From contig JAXDDX010000055.1 of assembly GCA_034670405.1 (NCBI GenBank), positions 2,620,501 through 2,684,500 on the forward strand: a stretch of DNA of 64,000 bases, written 5' to 3'. Below are positions 37,189 through 48,110 of the stretch, piece after piece. This stretch comes from Hoplostethus atlanticus (Eukaryota > Chordata > Actinopteri > Trachichthyiformes > Trachichthyidae). The position numbers were made by a program, and so were the translations under genes. The stretch's first letter is position 1, and every line of letters begins with the position of its first letter. The notes under the pieces were generated by a model. The model saw only the letters and a list, made by a program, of their open reading frames with translations, had not been told where the DNA came from and did not search any database.

Positions 37189-39220
37189 ATGGCGAGCATT
37201 TGGGTCTCTAAATCGGGAAACATCTTCACCTCCAAGACTTTGTTCTTGTTGTTTTCCATGCTGCTCCTCCAGGGGCCTCTCCGTGGACAGGGCAACCCCA
37301 TCTCCCACACCCTTCAGAGGCATCTCCCGGCTCCGGAGCAGGACGGGGCCATGGACATGCAGAGCCTGCTCGACAGCCTTAAGGAGCAGTTTCTCCGGAC
37401 TTTCAACCTGTCCGCCTTGGGCCCCCCTGCCCTGCCTCCTGGAAGCACACGCATGGAGCCGCCCGAGTACATGATGGAGCTGTACAACCGCTTTGCGAAT
37501 GACCGCACCGCCATGCCCACCGCCAACATCATCCGCAGCTTCAAAAATGAAGGTACAGGACCTCTGCTCCATATGATCATATGACGTAGAAGTGAAACCT
37601 AGTTTTTACTTGTTAATTATTGTTGTATTTTTTGAAGGCAACTTTGCAAGGCAAAATTTTCTCCTTTGCCTTGCAGTAGTGGTAATTCATACAAAGCTCT
37701 CTAAAACTCCAATAGTAAGATTAATGAATGCTCAGTAGAAACTCTTTGCATTTACAAATATTAATTTTGAACTTTCATTTACAATGTTTATCCCCTGTCC
37801 AGACAAAATCACTTCAGGTACAAAAGTGGACTGTATATTTTTTGTTGATATCAAATTGAAATCCTTGCCATGACCTTGTTTGTCACTGCTCTTTGCCTTT
37901 ATACAGCAATATTCACGTTAAAATATTATTAAACTTTCCAAATGGAAAAACCCTCAATAAAAATACAAATAGAAAGTGTAGTAAAATGAAAGTTAACAGG
38001 TTTAGCTGGTTCAAGATTGCAAGACATTTCCCATTTAGGATTTAACTCCTTGAAGAAACTTACATTGCAGATCAAAATAATTTCATTAAACAGGTTTCTC
38101 TATAAGGTGAAAGAATGTACAGAAGTTGAACTTTGGCCATTATTTCTCTTCCCCAGACTCAACTCCCAGTGCTGTGGGTGTTGGGGGAGTGAGGCGCCAC
38201 CCACTCCTCTTCAACATGTCCGTCCCCAACCACGAACGCATCACAGCGGCTGAGCTCCGCCTCTACACCCTAGTTCAGACCGACCGCCATCTCTACGTTG
38301 GGGTCGACCGCAAGGTCACCATCTACGAGCTGGAGTCGCATGATGTGGATGACAACATGACTGATGAGAGAGGAGATGGATTTAGAGGAGGAGGAGGACG
38401 GGCAGAGCTGGTGGAGCTGGCTTCACGCCAGGTTTACGACACCGACGATGGCTGGGAGGCCTTTGACCTCACTGCTGCCGTTCAAAGTTGGCACAAGTCT
38501 GACTACGGCACCACCCACATGTTGGAAGTGCACATTGCTAGCCTGTCTAATGAAGATACTGTTCAGGGAATGACGGAAGGCCGCGGTGACGGGGGGCCAC
38601 CCAAAGGGGACATGGAGATCGACACGAGCCCCGGGGAAAAACACAAACCCCTGCTGATTGTTTTCTCTGATGACCAAAGCGGTGATCACCGCGATGACAG
38701 GCGCGAGCTGAACGAGATGATTGACCACGAGACCTCGGATATGGTTCTCCAAGACAACATGGGGATGGGCCTGAATGGGCTCTGGGGGGAGCTGGGGAGG
38801 CAAGGGGAGGAATTTGAGGAGCCAGATGAAGAGGACCTCATCCAAATGCGGTCCAACCTGATCTACGACACGGCGTCCCGCATCCGTCGCAATGCCAAGG
38901 GCAACCATTGCAAGAAACAATCTCTGTTTGTAGAGTTCAAGGACATCGGGTGGGACAGCTGGATCCTAGCACCCACTGGGTATGACGCCTTCGAGTGCAG
39001 CGGCGTTTGCACCTTCCCACTGACGAAGCATGTCACACCCACCAAGCATGCCATCGTCCAGACCTTGGTCAACATCAACAGTCCTCAGAAGGCGGCGCGG
39101 GCCTGCTGTGTGCCCACCAAGCTGGACCCCATCTCCCTTCTCTACCTGGATGACACAGGCGTGGTCACCTACAAGTACAAGTTCGAAGGCATGGTGGTTG
39201 CCGAGTGTGGCTGCAGATAG
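37189..39220 (+). CDS. bmp10: Bone morphogenetic protein 10, two coding exons
   Basis: Secreted TGF-beta family ligand; in vertebrates it is made in the heart and signals through ALK1 (ACVRL1) in endothelium. Exons 37189-37552 and 38157-39220 join in phase (Asp122 split) to 1428 nt, 475 aa; human BMP10 is 424. A signal peptide covers about residues 1-35. The prodomain runs to the furin-type site RIRR at 363-366. The mature 109-aa domain starts NAKGNHC and carries seven cysteines (373, 402, 406, 438, 439, 472, 474) including the inter-chain one, ending VAECGCR. NAKGN, IGWDSWI and CCVPTKL.PIS.LYLD identify BMP10 rather than BMP9/GDF2. The extra length is in the prodomain, with Gly/acidic stretches at about 200-350. 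Its position next to arhgap25 matches human 2p13. A single lineage-specific paralogue (bmp10-like) cannot be excluded. Confidence 0.93.
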
Positions 39221-40380
39221 TCCACGCTTTTAGAGAGAGGAACTGTGAGTGAAGTCTTACTGCAAGAGGAAAGACCCAGGACACAAAACTAATCATAAGC
39301 TGAAAAAGGAGATAAGCCAGTGCTCTGAAAACGAAAAGGGGAACCCTTGTTGGGACTCTCGAGGTTGGAAGGGCACATTTGCAATTTGTGAATCTATGTA
39401 TGCGCCAAAGGAACAAAAAAAGAATATTTCATCTTTTACAGTCAACAATATCAGTTGCCATCATTCAGACAATGGAGAGATGAACCCAGATGGAAGTGTG
39501 CAGCAGATCTACAGTCCAAGTATGATGCCAAGGCGTGTCTTTGTACCAGCAAGACTAAAAAGGCCTTACAATCCCTAAAGGATGCAACCAAACGCCACAG
39601 TACATCCTTCAGTGTGTGTGCAGCCTGGTGGGAACTGATGGGCCAGTTGTCCCCCCCCCCCCCCCCTCTGTTTCGACACTGATCCTCTGACATCTGTCTT
39701 CCTCTCCGCTTATCTCTGGCCTCCCCACTGGATGCAAACACTAATCAGCACTTCATGTGGCCTGGCTCAGTAAAATTACCTCCCTGAGGCAACCTGACTA
39801 GACCCGAACTCTCCAAGCCCACCTCCTGTGTCCTGTACCCCCCGCATCCCTCCCTCCTCTGATGCGTAGGAGTGGCGAGGTTATCTCTCCCGAACCTCCT
39901 TCCCACTTCAGCTCCGATCACATGCCTCTCTTTCACTCCCCCTGGCTGCAGCGATAACGAGGTGTCGGGGTTGAGAAACATGTATGCCGCCACTCAGGCT
40001 TGGAGGGCCGGACGCCACTCTGGGCAGTTTGGGAGGTGGTGGTTTAGGAATAGAGGAGTGGGACAGGACAAGGTGGGCGGAGAGAGAGGGGGAGGGAGGG
40101 GTTCGTCCAAAATTCCTAGGCACCGACAATCTATACTGGCTCAACTCACTGACCTAGCACCATGTGCCCCAACATATCTCCAACTCCTCGGCTCCGTCAT
40201 CCCTCACTTTTGCGGTAAAGATGGACTGTTTGGACCGCTATCATCTTTTAGGCCGAAACAAAGAGTGGAAAGGGGGGCACCTTGTCACATCCAAGGAGAT
40301 ACAGTTATGTTCTTTTGTTATAAGCCTTTTGATACTGACCTCTGCTGCTTGTGTCAAATAAAAGACTATTTATTGTTCTA
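39221..40380 (+). other. bmp10: bmp10 3' UTR
   Basis: Runs from the TAG at 39218-39220 to a signal at 40357-40362. It includes a run of 16 C at 39651-39666. A 169-aa open frame at 39872-40381 overlaps it, but has no family-like content and is probably chance in GC-richer DNA. Confidence 0.55.
40357..40362 (+). terminator. bmp10: bmp10 polyadenylation signal (AATAAA)
   Basis: Canonical hexamer about 1.14 kb after the stop codon, followed by TTTATTGTT-rich sequence. Confidence 0.6.
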
Positions 40381-42430
40381 ATTTATTGATTTTTACAACA
40401 AAGATAGAGATAACTATGTAAAGACATTCTAGTTTATGTAGTGTGGAGCAGGTTTGATATTAGCGACATTTCATTTGCCCACTTCAGGAAGAGCAGTGGT
40501 AACAAATTCCACAGTAATGAAGAGCAATTTCTAAAAATCCCCAAAATAAAGGTTTTTAAGGTATCCTTAGTAGAAAGTTTCCATGTTGAAAATGTCATCA
40601 AGGTAACCTCTAATCAAGATGATTGTAAATAATGTGTTTCAAAGGGGAAAAAATAGCTTGGCTTCTAGCTTGGAAATCACAGATTACTAGAATTTCACAA
40701 GAATTTCTGGTAAATTTGATTTATTTTCCAAAATACAACTCAAAATCAAAGCATCTAGTATATCTGTACTTAGGATTTAGTCTTTCTGCAGACAACACAA
40801 ACAAGGTAAAAAAAATTCAACTTCCTTCCCATTATTTTGGGAAGGAGTTGGCAGGACCGATGTTACAATGCAAAGCTGACACTCAGATCACTCAGTTCGA
40901 CAGTATCAGCTCTCAGGTCATAGTTCGTACATGACACACAAACACAGAACCATGGGAAACAGACTGGAAGCCCCGCTAATGAACACAATGGATGGCCTGC
41001 TGCTCATGCAGACAGCTAGCAGATGCAGACAGCTGTGATGGAAAACCTGTTCGTGAAAAGACACTGCAAACAAGTGAAAAAAATTAAACAAGCTCCGACC
41101 TTCGCGTCTCTTTCTGTGCCCTTCAAGACACTGCTCTGAGAATTTCATATGAATGTTGACTCTAACCCAGATGGTAACAGTGCTACTTTGTTCTTTCCAT
41201 GTACCAATGCACATTGAAGATGCAAATAAAGGACAAAGATCAGATTCATTTTCTCTGTCCGGTTTCATTGTTTGTGACACAAAACATTTTATTTTTTGAC
41301 ATGAAAGAAAATGTAATACTCCCTGTAAGGAAATTGTATTGTTGCAGCAGCAGCATGGAGGTCACAAATCGAATGAACCAAAGACTAGGATATAGATAGA
41401 GCTAGCAAAAATCACTGAGTAGGAAATAGATAGGAATGCAATACGTTCACGTAATGCCATGAATAAGTATGAAAGGTAAAAGATGAGCAGCATCTTCAGC
41501 TTGTTACCACAATTTTTTTAATTACATAGAAGAATGTTTGCAGATAACCGAATCACAGCAGTATACAGTCCAGTGTCCATATGTGAAGAGAATGTGGCCA
41601 TATAGAAGGAAATGTCATCTACTGTGTGTAAATATGAGCAGGACAGGTGCATAGACACAGATTAGACTGTGTAAGCAGGGCAACTGTGCAATAAAAGTGC
41701 ATAGCAGTCGAGAGCATTTGTGCAAAAATATACAGATATACAGACTAGCCAAGAGCTGAGTATAGGAACAGGATAGTTCTGAATCCAGTGCAGACCCCCC
41801 CATGCCTCCTGGCTGGCTGAGGCTTGGGCCATTGTGGCAGGTAGCGCTGTAAAACCGGATGGTGGAGTACTCAGTTAATGATTAAGTCTGAAAACTTGGT
41901 GCATATACTGGGAACACGATGCACGGGTGGCTGATGCAGAATGAATGTCTGCAAAGAGATTGCTTTTCACCCTGGTTGAGAGGGCTTGTGCAACTCATGT
42001 TCAAAAGGGGAGGGGCAGAAAGAGAGAAAGCCCTTTGCTCTCCAAAGCAGTATGCATTTGAAACATAACGCTGTCATTACATGTTTACTTCATGTTTACT
42101 TTACCAATACACAGAATATGTGGCTATGCTGTGGGCTTTTTGGGTGCACACTGATGTAGAAGTTAGAGGAGCAATGGGGAAAATACTATTATGTGGCCAC
42201 CATGCCATTAACACAAAATAATGTTACTGGAAAAAATCAATAACACACTGGTATGCTCTCTCAACTTACAAAAGGACTCTATTTGGGGATACTATTGTAA
42301 AGTTTAATATGTGATACAATATGTATTACATGCATCTCTTATGTACAGCAGTGGTTCACACAAGACACATCAAAGACCAGTCTTAAAACAAGTCTTTGGC
42401 AACAGAGCACTAATGACAAGTGCACTGAGA
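40381..42430. other. Intergenic DNA, no gene recognised
   Basis: AT-rich sequence between bmp10 and the CpG-rich block. Short frames only; none shows a recognisable domain or splice context. Confidence 0.45.
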
Positions 42431-43110
42431 TGTTTTGACTGACCTGTTCGCTCTCCAAAACATCTCGCGCAAGATGAGAGCGGCGGTCGTCTAAAAATGG
42501 CTCCAGACCACAGGGCAAGAACCTCGGCCGGGCCGGGCTCAGCGCGTGAAGCTCGCTAATTGAATATTTACAGAATGGCCGGGGAAATATGAATCTGGCC
42601 TGTGTCACCGAGTGGCAATCGTTTAGTGGATATGTTGAAATGGGAAGTGTTTGGGATAAGGAACGAATGATCTGTGCTTTCTCTCCCTCCCTTGTGTTGA
42701 TATGGGTTCTAAGGAGACAGTAGGGGGTGGGGAGCGAGGGGGGAGCGAGGGGGGCAACTCGAACATGACGGCACTGCGGTAGGAATTCTAATCTCACTGT
42801 TTGTGCTCAAGCTCGCGCACAACAAATAAACAAACAGACTTTAAACACAGCTTTCCCCACGTACGCGACCCTCCTTTTGTGCTCGCGAAACCAGCTAAAG
42901 GTTCCACTGCCGAGAGTCGCCGTGTGTCTCGGTGCGAACGTGTGCGTTTTAGTGTGCGCGCATCACCCGAAGCCGCGCGCCCTGCCCTGACTCTGACGTC
43001 TCTAATAGGGTCTGATTGTTTCCGCTTTGCGTCACATGTTTTATCGCTCCATCTCACGGCAACACTTCCACCCAGCACGCTCGAGCCTCCTCATTTCCCA
43101 CTGCTCGATC
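42430..43110. promoter_or_regulatory. CpG-rich island without an evident gene
   Basis: From about 42430 the sequence becomes GC- and CpG-rich, with words such as GCGCGCATCACCCGAAGCCGCGCG around 42955-42982 split by short spacers, and CTCGCGAAACC near 42883. It also includes CGCTAATTGAATATTTACAG at about 42553, a homeodomain-like AT core in GC context. No exon was recognised on either strand. It could be an enhancer or the promoter of an unannotated non-coding RNA. Confidence 0.4.
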
Positions 43111-44442
43111 ATTCCTTGAGGTCCGTATGTAAAAATACACCACGCACCTTTAAATAATTTGTACTTGACTCCAGATCATGTGATTTGAGGGAAAGTCGTT
43201 GACTAACGAGGCACAGATGTGGTTCAGCACGCCAAGGAATATTACCCTGTGATTGATTTGTTTGAGGAGAACGAGTTTATTGCATAACATAAAGAAACCC
43301 CAAAGATACACGACTTTGACCAGAGCAACCATACAGCCATCATTCATCATTAATAGTAATGGCTTTTACCCACCAGAGACCCAAGCAAAATATACCCACA
43401 TTTCATTAAACTGACAGTAGGTTATGCTTTGCCAGCAAAATCTCATTTATAACAAGTATCACATTACATAGGGTTATGTATGCATGTCTAGCTCATAAGA
43501 CGCATCATGGCTGTTCTGCTGCGCTTGAAAGTAAAGCTACACAACTTGATAATCTCTCAGCAAGAATTGAATTTGGTTTTGTTGAGTGTTATGGGGAATT
43601 GTTGCAGGGCTCCCATGGTAACTCTCTCACTGCTGGGATAGACTATCCTCCTATCTGGCTGTGATGAAGTGTAGGGAGCTTCAGCAAACCTACTGCTCTT
43701 TGCTCGCCTTCTTTCCTGTTGAAAAAAAAAAACTGCCACAAGATGTGTTGACAGTAACTAGAATTCCTCTGGCACGGCGCCAAACGGATCCTCTAGAAAA
43801 AATGAGGCCCGGTGGCGAGGATGACAGTTATGTTGCTTCTGTAGAAAAAGTGGAGAAAAAGGCAAGTGGAGCATTTCAAATAGTGGTTAAAAGTCTGTTG
43901 CGAAAACATCGGTTTATGTTTCCCAGATGAAATCCCTGTGGAACCATTTTGGAGCGAATGCACACAGATGAAAGTGAAACCTTATGCCAAGACAAGAAAC
44001 ATGTTCCGTTCTCACGCCTGTTTAGTAAGCCCTTATGTGCGAGAAGATGCTCAATGAACAAATGTAACACCATGGATAAAATATCAGTTGAATATAACAA
44101 TACAATATTGACCAAATGTTCTAAACTCACATTATTCCTACAGTATACACAGGTGAATCAATATTTGTCATCTGTCATCATGTACAACCTGGAGCTGTTC
44201 CTTTGACAATAAACGAGAGACTAACTTAATAAACTCAAATGAGTCTCTATAGAGCTGTACATATATTTGACGTCACAGTATGAGGGGAGGGACAAACTTC
44301 CTTCATAGGACAGGAAAGCAAATAAATTGCCATATAAAAACATATAGTAAATTTAACTGAAGAACACAAATGTAAGACATGTGTGACCGCTTCCAAGTCG
44401 TTGCTTTCGACCCGTCAATTCCCACAAACATGAATGCAGCAC
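43111..44442. other. Intergenic DNA; probable 3' UTR of the 25-hydroxylase at its right end
   Basis: No exon recognised. A frame at 43661-43930 lacks family resemblance. The part next to 44442 should include the 3' UTR of the minus-strand hydroxylase gene, but I found no canonical polyadenylation hexamer on that strand close by. Confidence 0.4.
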
Positions 44443-47111
44443 TTAGTAGATGTAGGTGCCACAGAGGTGGTCCCAGTGGGTAAAGTAGGGGGCGTAGTTG
44501 CCCCAGTGCAGGTTGTGGTGGGCTTGGTGGTGGGGCGCTCCTCCCATGCAGGGCAGCAGTCTGTGCAGAGACCAGGGCAGGTCGTAGCCGCAGTGGTCCT
44601 CCACGGCCAGCCAGCTGTTGAGGAGGTGGAAGAGGGCTTCGCTCAGAGGGTGGCAGCCCACCAGCCAGGTGCTGCTCAGGGCCAGCAGCAGCAGGGACAG
44701 CAGCTCGGCGGGGCTGGCATCCTGGGCTGCCAGGGCGAACGGTGTCCGGTTCTGGTGATGCACATAGTGGATGTTGCGATACAGCCAGGGTACCCTGGTG
44801 GTGCCCATTCAAACACAATTGTAGTTTACATGCTTACTTTAATGTGCAGACCTGCATGAAAAATTACTACAACATTTATGGAATATTCCCAGGGACTCAT
44901 AGTGTGATTATGATTATGATATCTTTTTCATTAGGGGAGTTTTCAACTTTACATGGTGTTCACAATGTAACTGATTACATTTACACATACTGTACTCTAG
45001 TCCCAAAGTAATACTGATGGCTGAAACCATGGATAAAAGTGAACCATCCTAATATTTTACAGGTTGTTTGTAATGCCTGATTAGACTAGGATTAGGAGCA
45101 GTGTTATGCTCCACCCAATTCTAAACCTGTTGTGTTCATTTCATGTTACCTACTTTTCTGTTCCTGGTCAAAAATGACTGACCCATTATAACTGTTTATA
45201 AATCTATCATTATACATATATTATCACCTGATGTTGTATTAGATTTTATCAACTTTATTTCTAGTATTTATGACTTCTATTTGGAATTTATTGCCTGTAG
45301 GCCTCATTGACCTGATTTTATACAACTCGTTTTTGAGTAAAAACAGCATAATTTATGGATTATTTTGACTATAGTCAATACCAGAGGAAACATACTGTAT
45401 TATTTATCACAGACTACTTCGTGTCAAAGTTTAGACAGCACATTTGTTTTGAAACCCTTTCAATTTTATTTAAAAGTGGCGCAAACTAACTGTAACAAAA
45501 TAATCTGTGGTGTTCCCAGTCAAAACTGACCTTGTGACTTTATTAATAAAGAAAGGACATAGGCCTAAAACTATTTACACATTACAGTTTTTCTCGCTTT
45601 GGTCGCTTTCTCAGATCAGAATTGAAATTCTCAAAACTACTTGTTCAACCTCCACATCATCTAGTCACTTGTGCACATCATAAAAGCAGCTTCTCATTCT
45701 TTTGAACAAATTGCAAATGCTTTGGCACATTCATGCAAATGATTATGTCCAACTGTCTGCTGTTTCCTACATTATCAATAGCTTATGTCATGTTGATCAA
45801 AATGTATTATATTGGTTCTCTGTTGAGTAGTCTTACCCCCCAGAACATCTAGGCACTAGTTCATTGAATAAGTCATTACATGCAAAATGGTTGAACCAGT
45901 TGTCATAATCTGTCAAGCATATCAAGCATGTCAAGCATTTCTATTAGACTTTTTTTGTAAATGTGTTCTGAATTGATGAATCTTGACTTTCACTACATTT
46001 GCCTAAATGTGCTAAAACATTTGCAGATGGTAACAAAGAGAAATGCTCTTTCTGTTGTGCACAGGTAACAAAATGTTGTGAAGAATTTCACAGATTGTTT
46101 TGACGACTTCAACTGTCATTGGAGAATTGAGCCAAAGCAACTGAGAAAAACTGTAGTGAAAGTCAAGATTCATCAATTCAGAACACATTTACAAAAAAAG
46201 TCTAATAGAAATGCTTGACATGCTTGATATGCTTGACAGATTATGACAACTGGTTCAACCATTTTGCATGTAATGACTTGAACTTGACTTGAATGAATGA
46301 ACTAGTGCCTAGATGTTTTGGGGGGTGAGACTATTCAACAGAGAACCAATATAATACATTTTGATCAACATGACATAAGCTATTGATAATGTAGGAAACA
46401 GCAGACAGTTGGACATAACCATTTGCATGAATGTGCTAAAGCATTTGCAATTTGTTCAAAAGAATGAGAAAATACTTTTATGATGTGCACAAGTGACTAG
46501 ATGATGTGGAGGTTGAACAAGTAGTTTTGAGAATTTCAATTCTGATCTGAGAAATGTACCAAAGCGACTGAGAAAAACTGTAATATGAATAAACAAACAA
46601 ACTGCATCATATCCATCATATGGAGGTGGACACTGATATAGGCTATCTGTCTAGCCCTAACGTATACTGCTTACCTGTGCATGGAATAGTGCCACATGAA
46701 GAACAGCAGGTCAAACAACAGAAAAGACGCGACCACCTCCACAAAGAGCCGCCAGCAGGACGGAGCCAGCTCCGGTAACCCGGGACTCCGCAGGCTCTGA
46801 ATCAGCGCGGCGGCTGGCAGGACCGCGGTCGAATAATTGAAAAGCACCCTCCAAAAACAGCCAAGCCATTTTCGGAGAGACCGCTGCGGCTCCGAGCCTG
46901 CGGAAATCCTGTAGGAGCGGATCCGCTGACAGACGCATCCCAGCGCGTCGAGCGCCAGGAACGGCGCGCAGAGGAGGACGTGCGTCATGAAGGCGCAGAA
47001 CGCAGGCAGGTAAGGCGAGAGCAGGAGCTCCTCTCGTGCTCTCAGGTGTTCCCACAGGCCTTGGAGGACCAGCGCATCTGCCTCTCCCTGCCCTGCAGAA
47101 GTTGCAGCCAT
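44443..47111 (-). CDS. ch25h: Cholesterol 25-hydroxylase-like protein, two exons
   Basis: Di-iron fatty acid hydroxylase superfamily enzyme of the ER membrane; the family makes 25-hydroxycholesterol, which restrains SREBP activation and has antiviral effects. Exon 1 is 47111-46675 and exon 2 is 44794-44443. The join splits an Arg codon and gives 789 nt, 262 aa (human CH25H 272). All three histidine boxes are present: WHYSMHR at the end of exon 1, HYVHHQN just after the intron, and HHQAHHNLHWGNYAPYFTHW near the C-terminus. VPWLYR and LVGCHPL also match CH25H. Hydrophobic segments lie in the N-terminal half. Mammalian CH25H is intronless, so the ~1.9 kb intron is notable. Fish have several CH25H-like paralogues; which one this is (ch25h or a ch25hl) I cannot decide. 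Confidence 0.85.
45595..46580. mobile_element. ~1 kb foldback element in the 25-hydroxylase intron
   Basis: The left end CAGTTTTTCTCGCTTTGG and right end CCAAAGCGACTGAGAAAAAC-TG are inverted, each flanked by TA, as for Tc1/mariner insertions. The arms are very long: about 45595-45997 and 46152-46580 match nearly base for base in opposite orientation, with a small extra GAACTTGACTT-type duplication in the right arm. The ~154-bp centre ends in CCAAAGCAACTGAGAAAAAC, a third, diverged and directly repeated copy of the right terminus. There is no transposase frame. It is a non-autonomous palindromic element, probably formed by nested or aberrant transposition. Confidence 0.85.
46590..46655 (-). 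repeat. Dispersed repeat family A, fragment (copy 5)
   Basis: Immediately beyond the foldback. AAACAAACTGCATCATATCC is the reverse complement of GGATATGATGCAGTTTGTTT, the left part of copy 1. Only this end is present. Confidence 0.55.
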
Positions 47112-47375
47112 CCCAGCTTGGCGCTCCTCACCAGTGGTGTGGTCACTGTGATGGCGAATAAAAATATGCGGAAACTAGGAGCTCTAGCCGGTGATCATCC
47201 TATGACAAACAACTACCAAGAAATGAGTCACTATGCTAAAGTCCAAAAGGAAAGGGGGCTAAAACTAGGAGATATACAAGAAAAAATTACTTCAAGAAAT
47301 AAAGTAAATTTAATAATACAATAAATAGACAATAAGTCAGTTATGTATGCACATGTGTAAAAAAAACCCTCCCCT
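47112..47375. promoter_or_regulatory. ch25h: 25-hydroxylase 5' flank
   Basis: Sequence upstream of the minus-strand start codon at 47111, up to the LINE fragment. The start was chosen because the frame reads LQGLWEHLR..., which matches the CH25H N-terminal region. No core promoter motif is evident. Confidence 0.35.
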
Positions 47376-48110
47376 TTATTGAGACGGTCCAGCACAAGTG
47401 GTGTCTGAGAAGGGCGCGCAGCATAGTCAAGGACACCTCTCACCCCAGCCACAGACTGTCTACCCACCTCCCCTCTGGGAGGCGCTACAGGTATCTTCGT
47501 TCCAGGACCAGCAGGCTCAGGAACAGCTTCTTCCCCTCAGCTGTCACCTTGCTGAACACTGCACCACGGTGAAATCACGACCTCTCCCTCTATCTCTACT
47601 GAGGTGACCTGCTTGCTTGTGTGTGCAACGGTTCCGACGGACAACGGCCACCGGACCGCACTCTACTGGCACTACCACCCTCTGGACATCGACTGGGCCA
47701 GACCGACACGTGCTTGTGTTTACAAGTCTACTGCGATTGCGCGACGGTTACCACAGAGAAGAAGACGCAGAAGACGCACTACGAACCAGACGGTAACCAA
47801 CTTTCTTGTTGATGCACTTGGTGAACTTATGAAAGTGAGGTTAGAACATCCTCTCTCACCACTATGCTCTGTCCTCTGTTTCCCGTAAACAGTCAGCTGT
47901 CCCCCAAGCTGCCATTTGCTACCGCTCAGGTTGCTTTGTCTGTGTCAATTTTCCTTGCCAGTTTTCCTTTCCACTGTTACGTGCCATATTATTTGCCAAT
48001 CTTTCTTGCCATAATTTGTTTTAGCTTAAGTATACATATATCCATCTATTATTGTTATTTGTGTGTAATTAGTTAATAAACCTTTGCATTTATAAAGAAC
48101 TGACTATTGT
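47376..48110 (+). mobile_element. LINE 3' end (L2/CR1-like), truncated
   Basis: At about 47411-47576 a + frame reads ARSIVKDTSHPSHRLSTHLP, then SGRRYRYLRSRTSRLRNSFF and PSAVTLLNTAP before a TGA. This is the characteristic extreme C-terminus of reverse-transcriptase ORF2 in fish CR1/L2-type LINEs. About 530 bases of presumed 3' UTR follow, to about 48110. The rest of the reverse transcriptase is missing, as expected for a 5'-truncated insertion. The clade assignment is tentative. Confidence 0.65.

Noticed and set aside
38423-38920. 165-aa minus-strand frame
   Set aside because: Antisense shadow of bmp10 exon 2.
39872-40381. 169-aa frame downstream of bmp10
   Set aside because: Lies in the bmp10 3' UTR just before its polyadenylation signal; no family resemblance.
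42339-43157. Coding gene in the CpG-rich block (frames on both strands)
   Set aside because: Frames are open because GC-rich DNA has few stops; no recognisable domain and no supporting splice sites.
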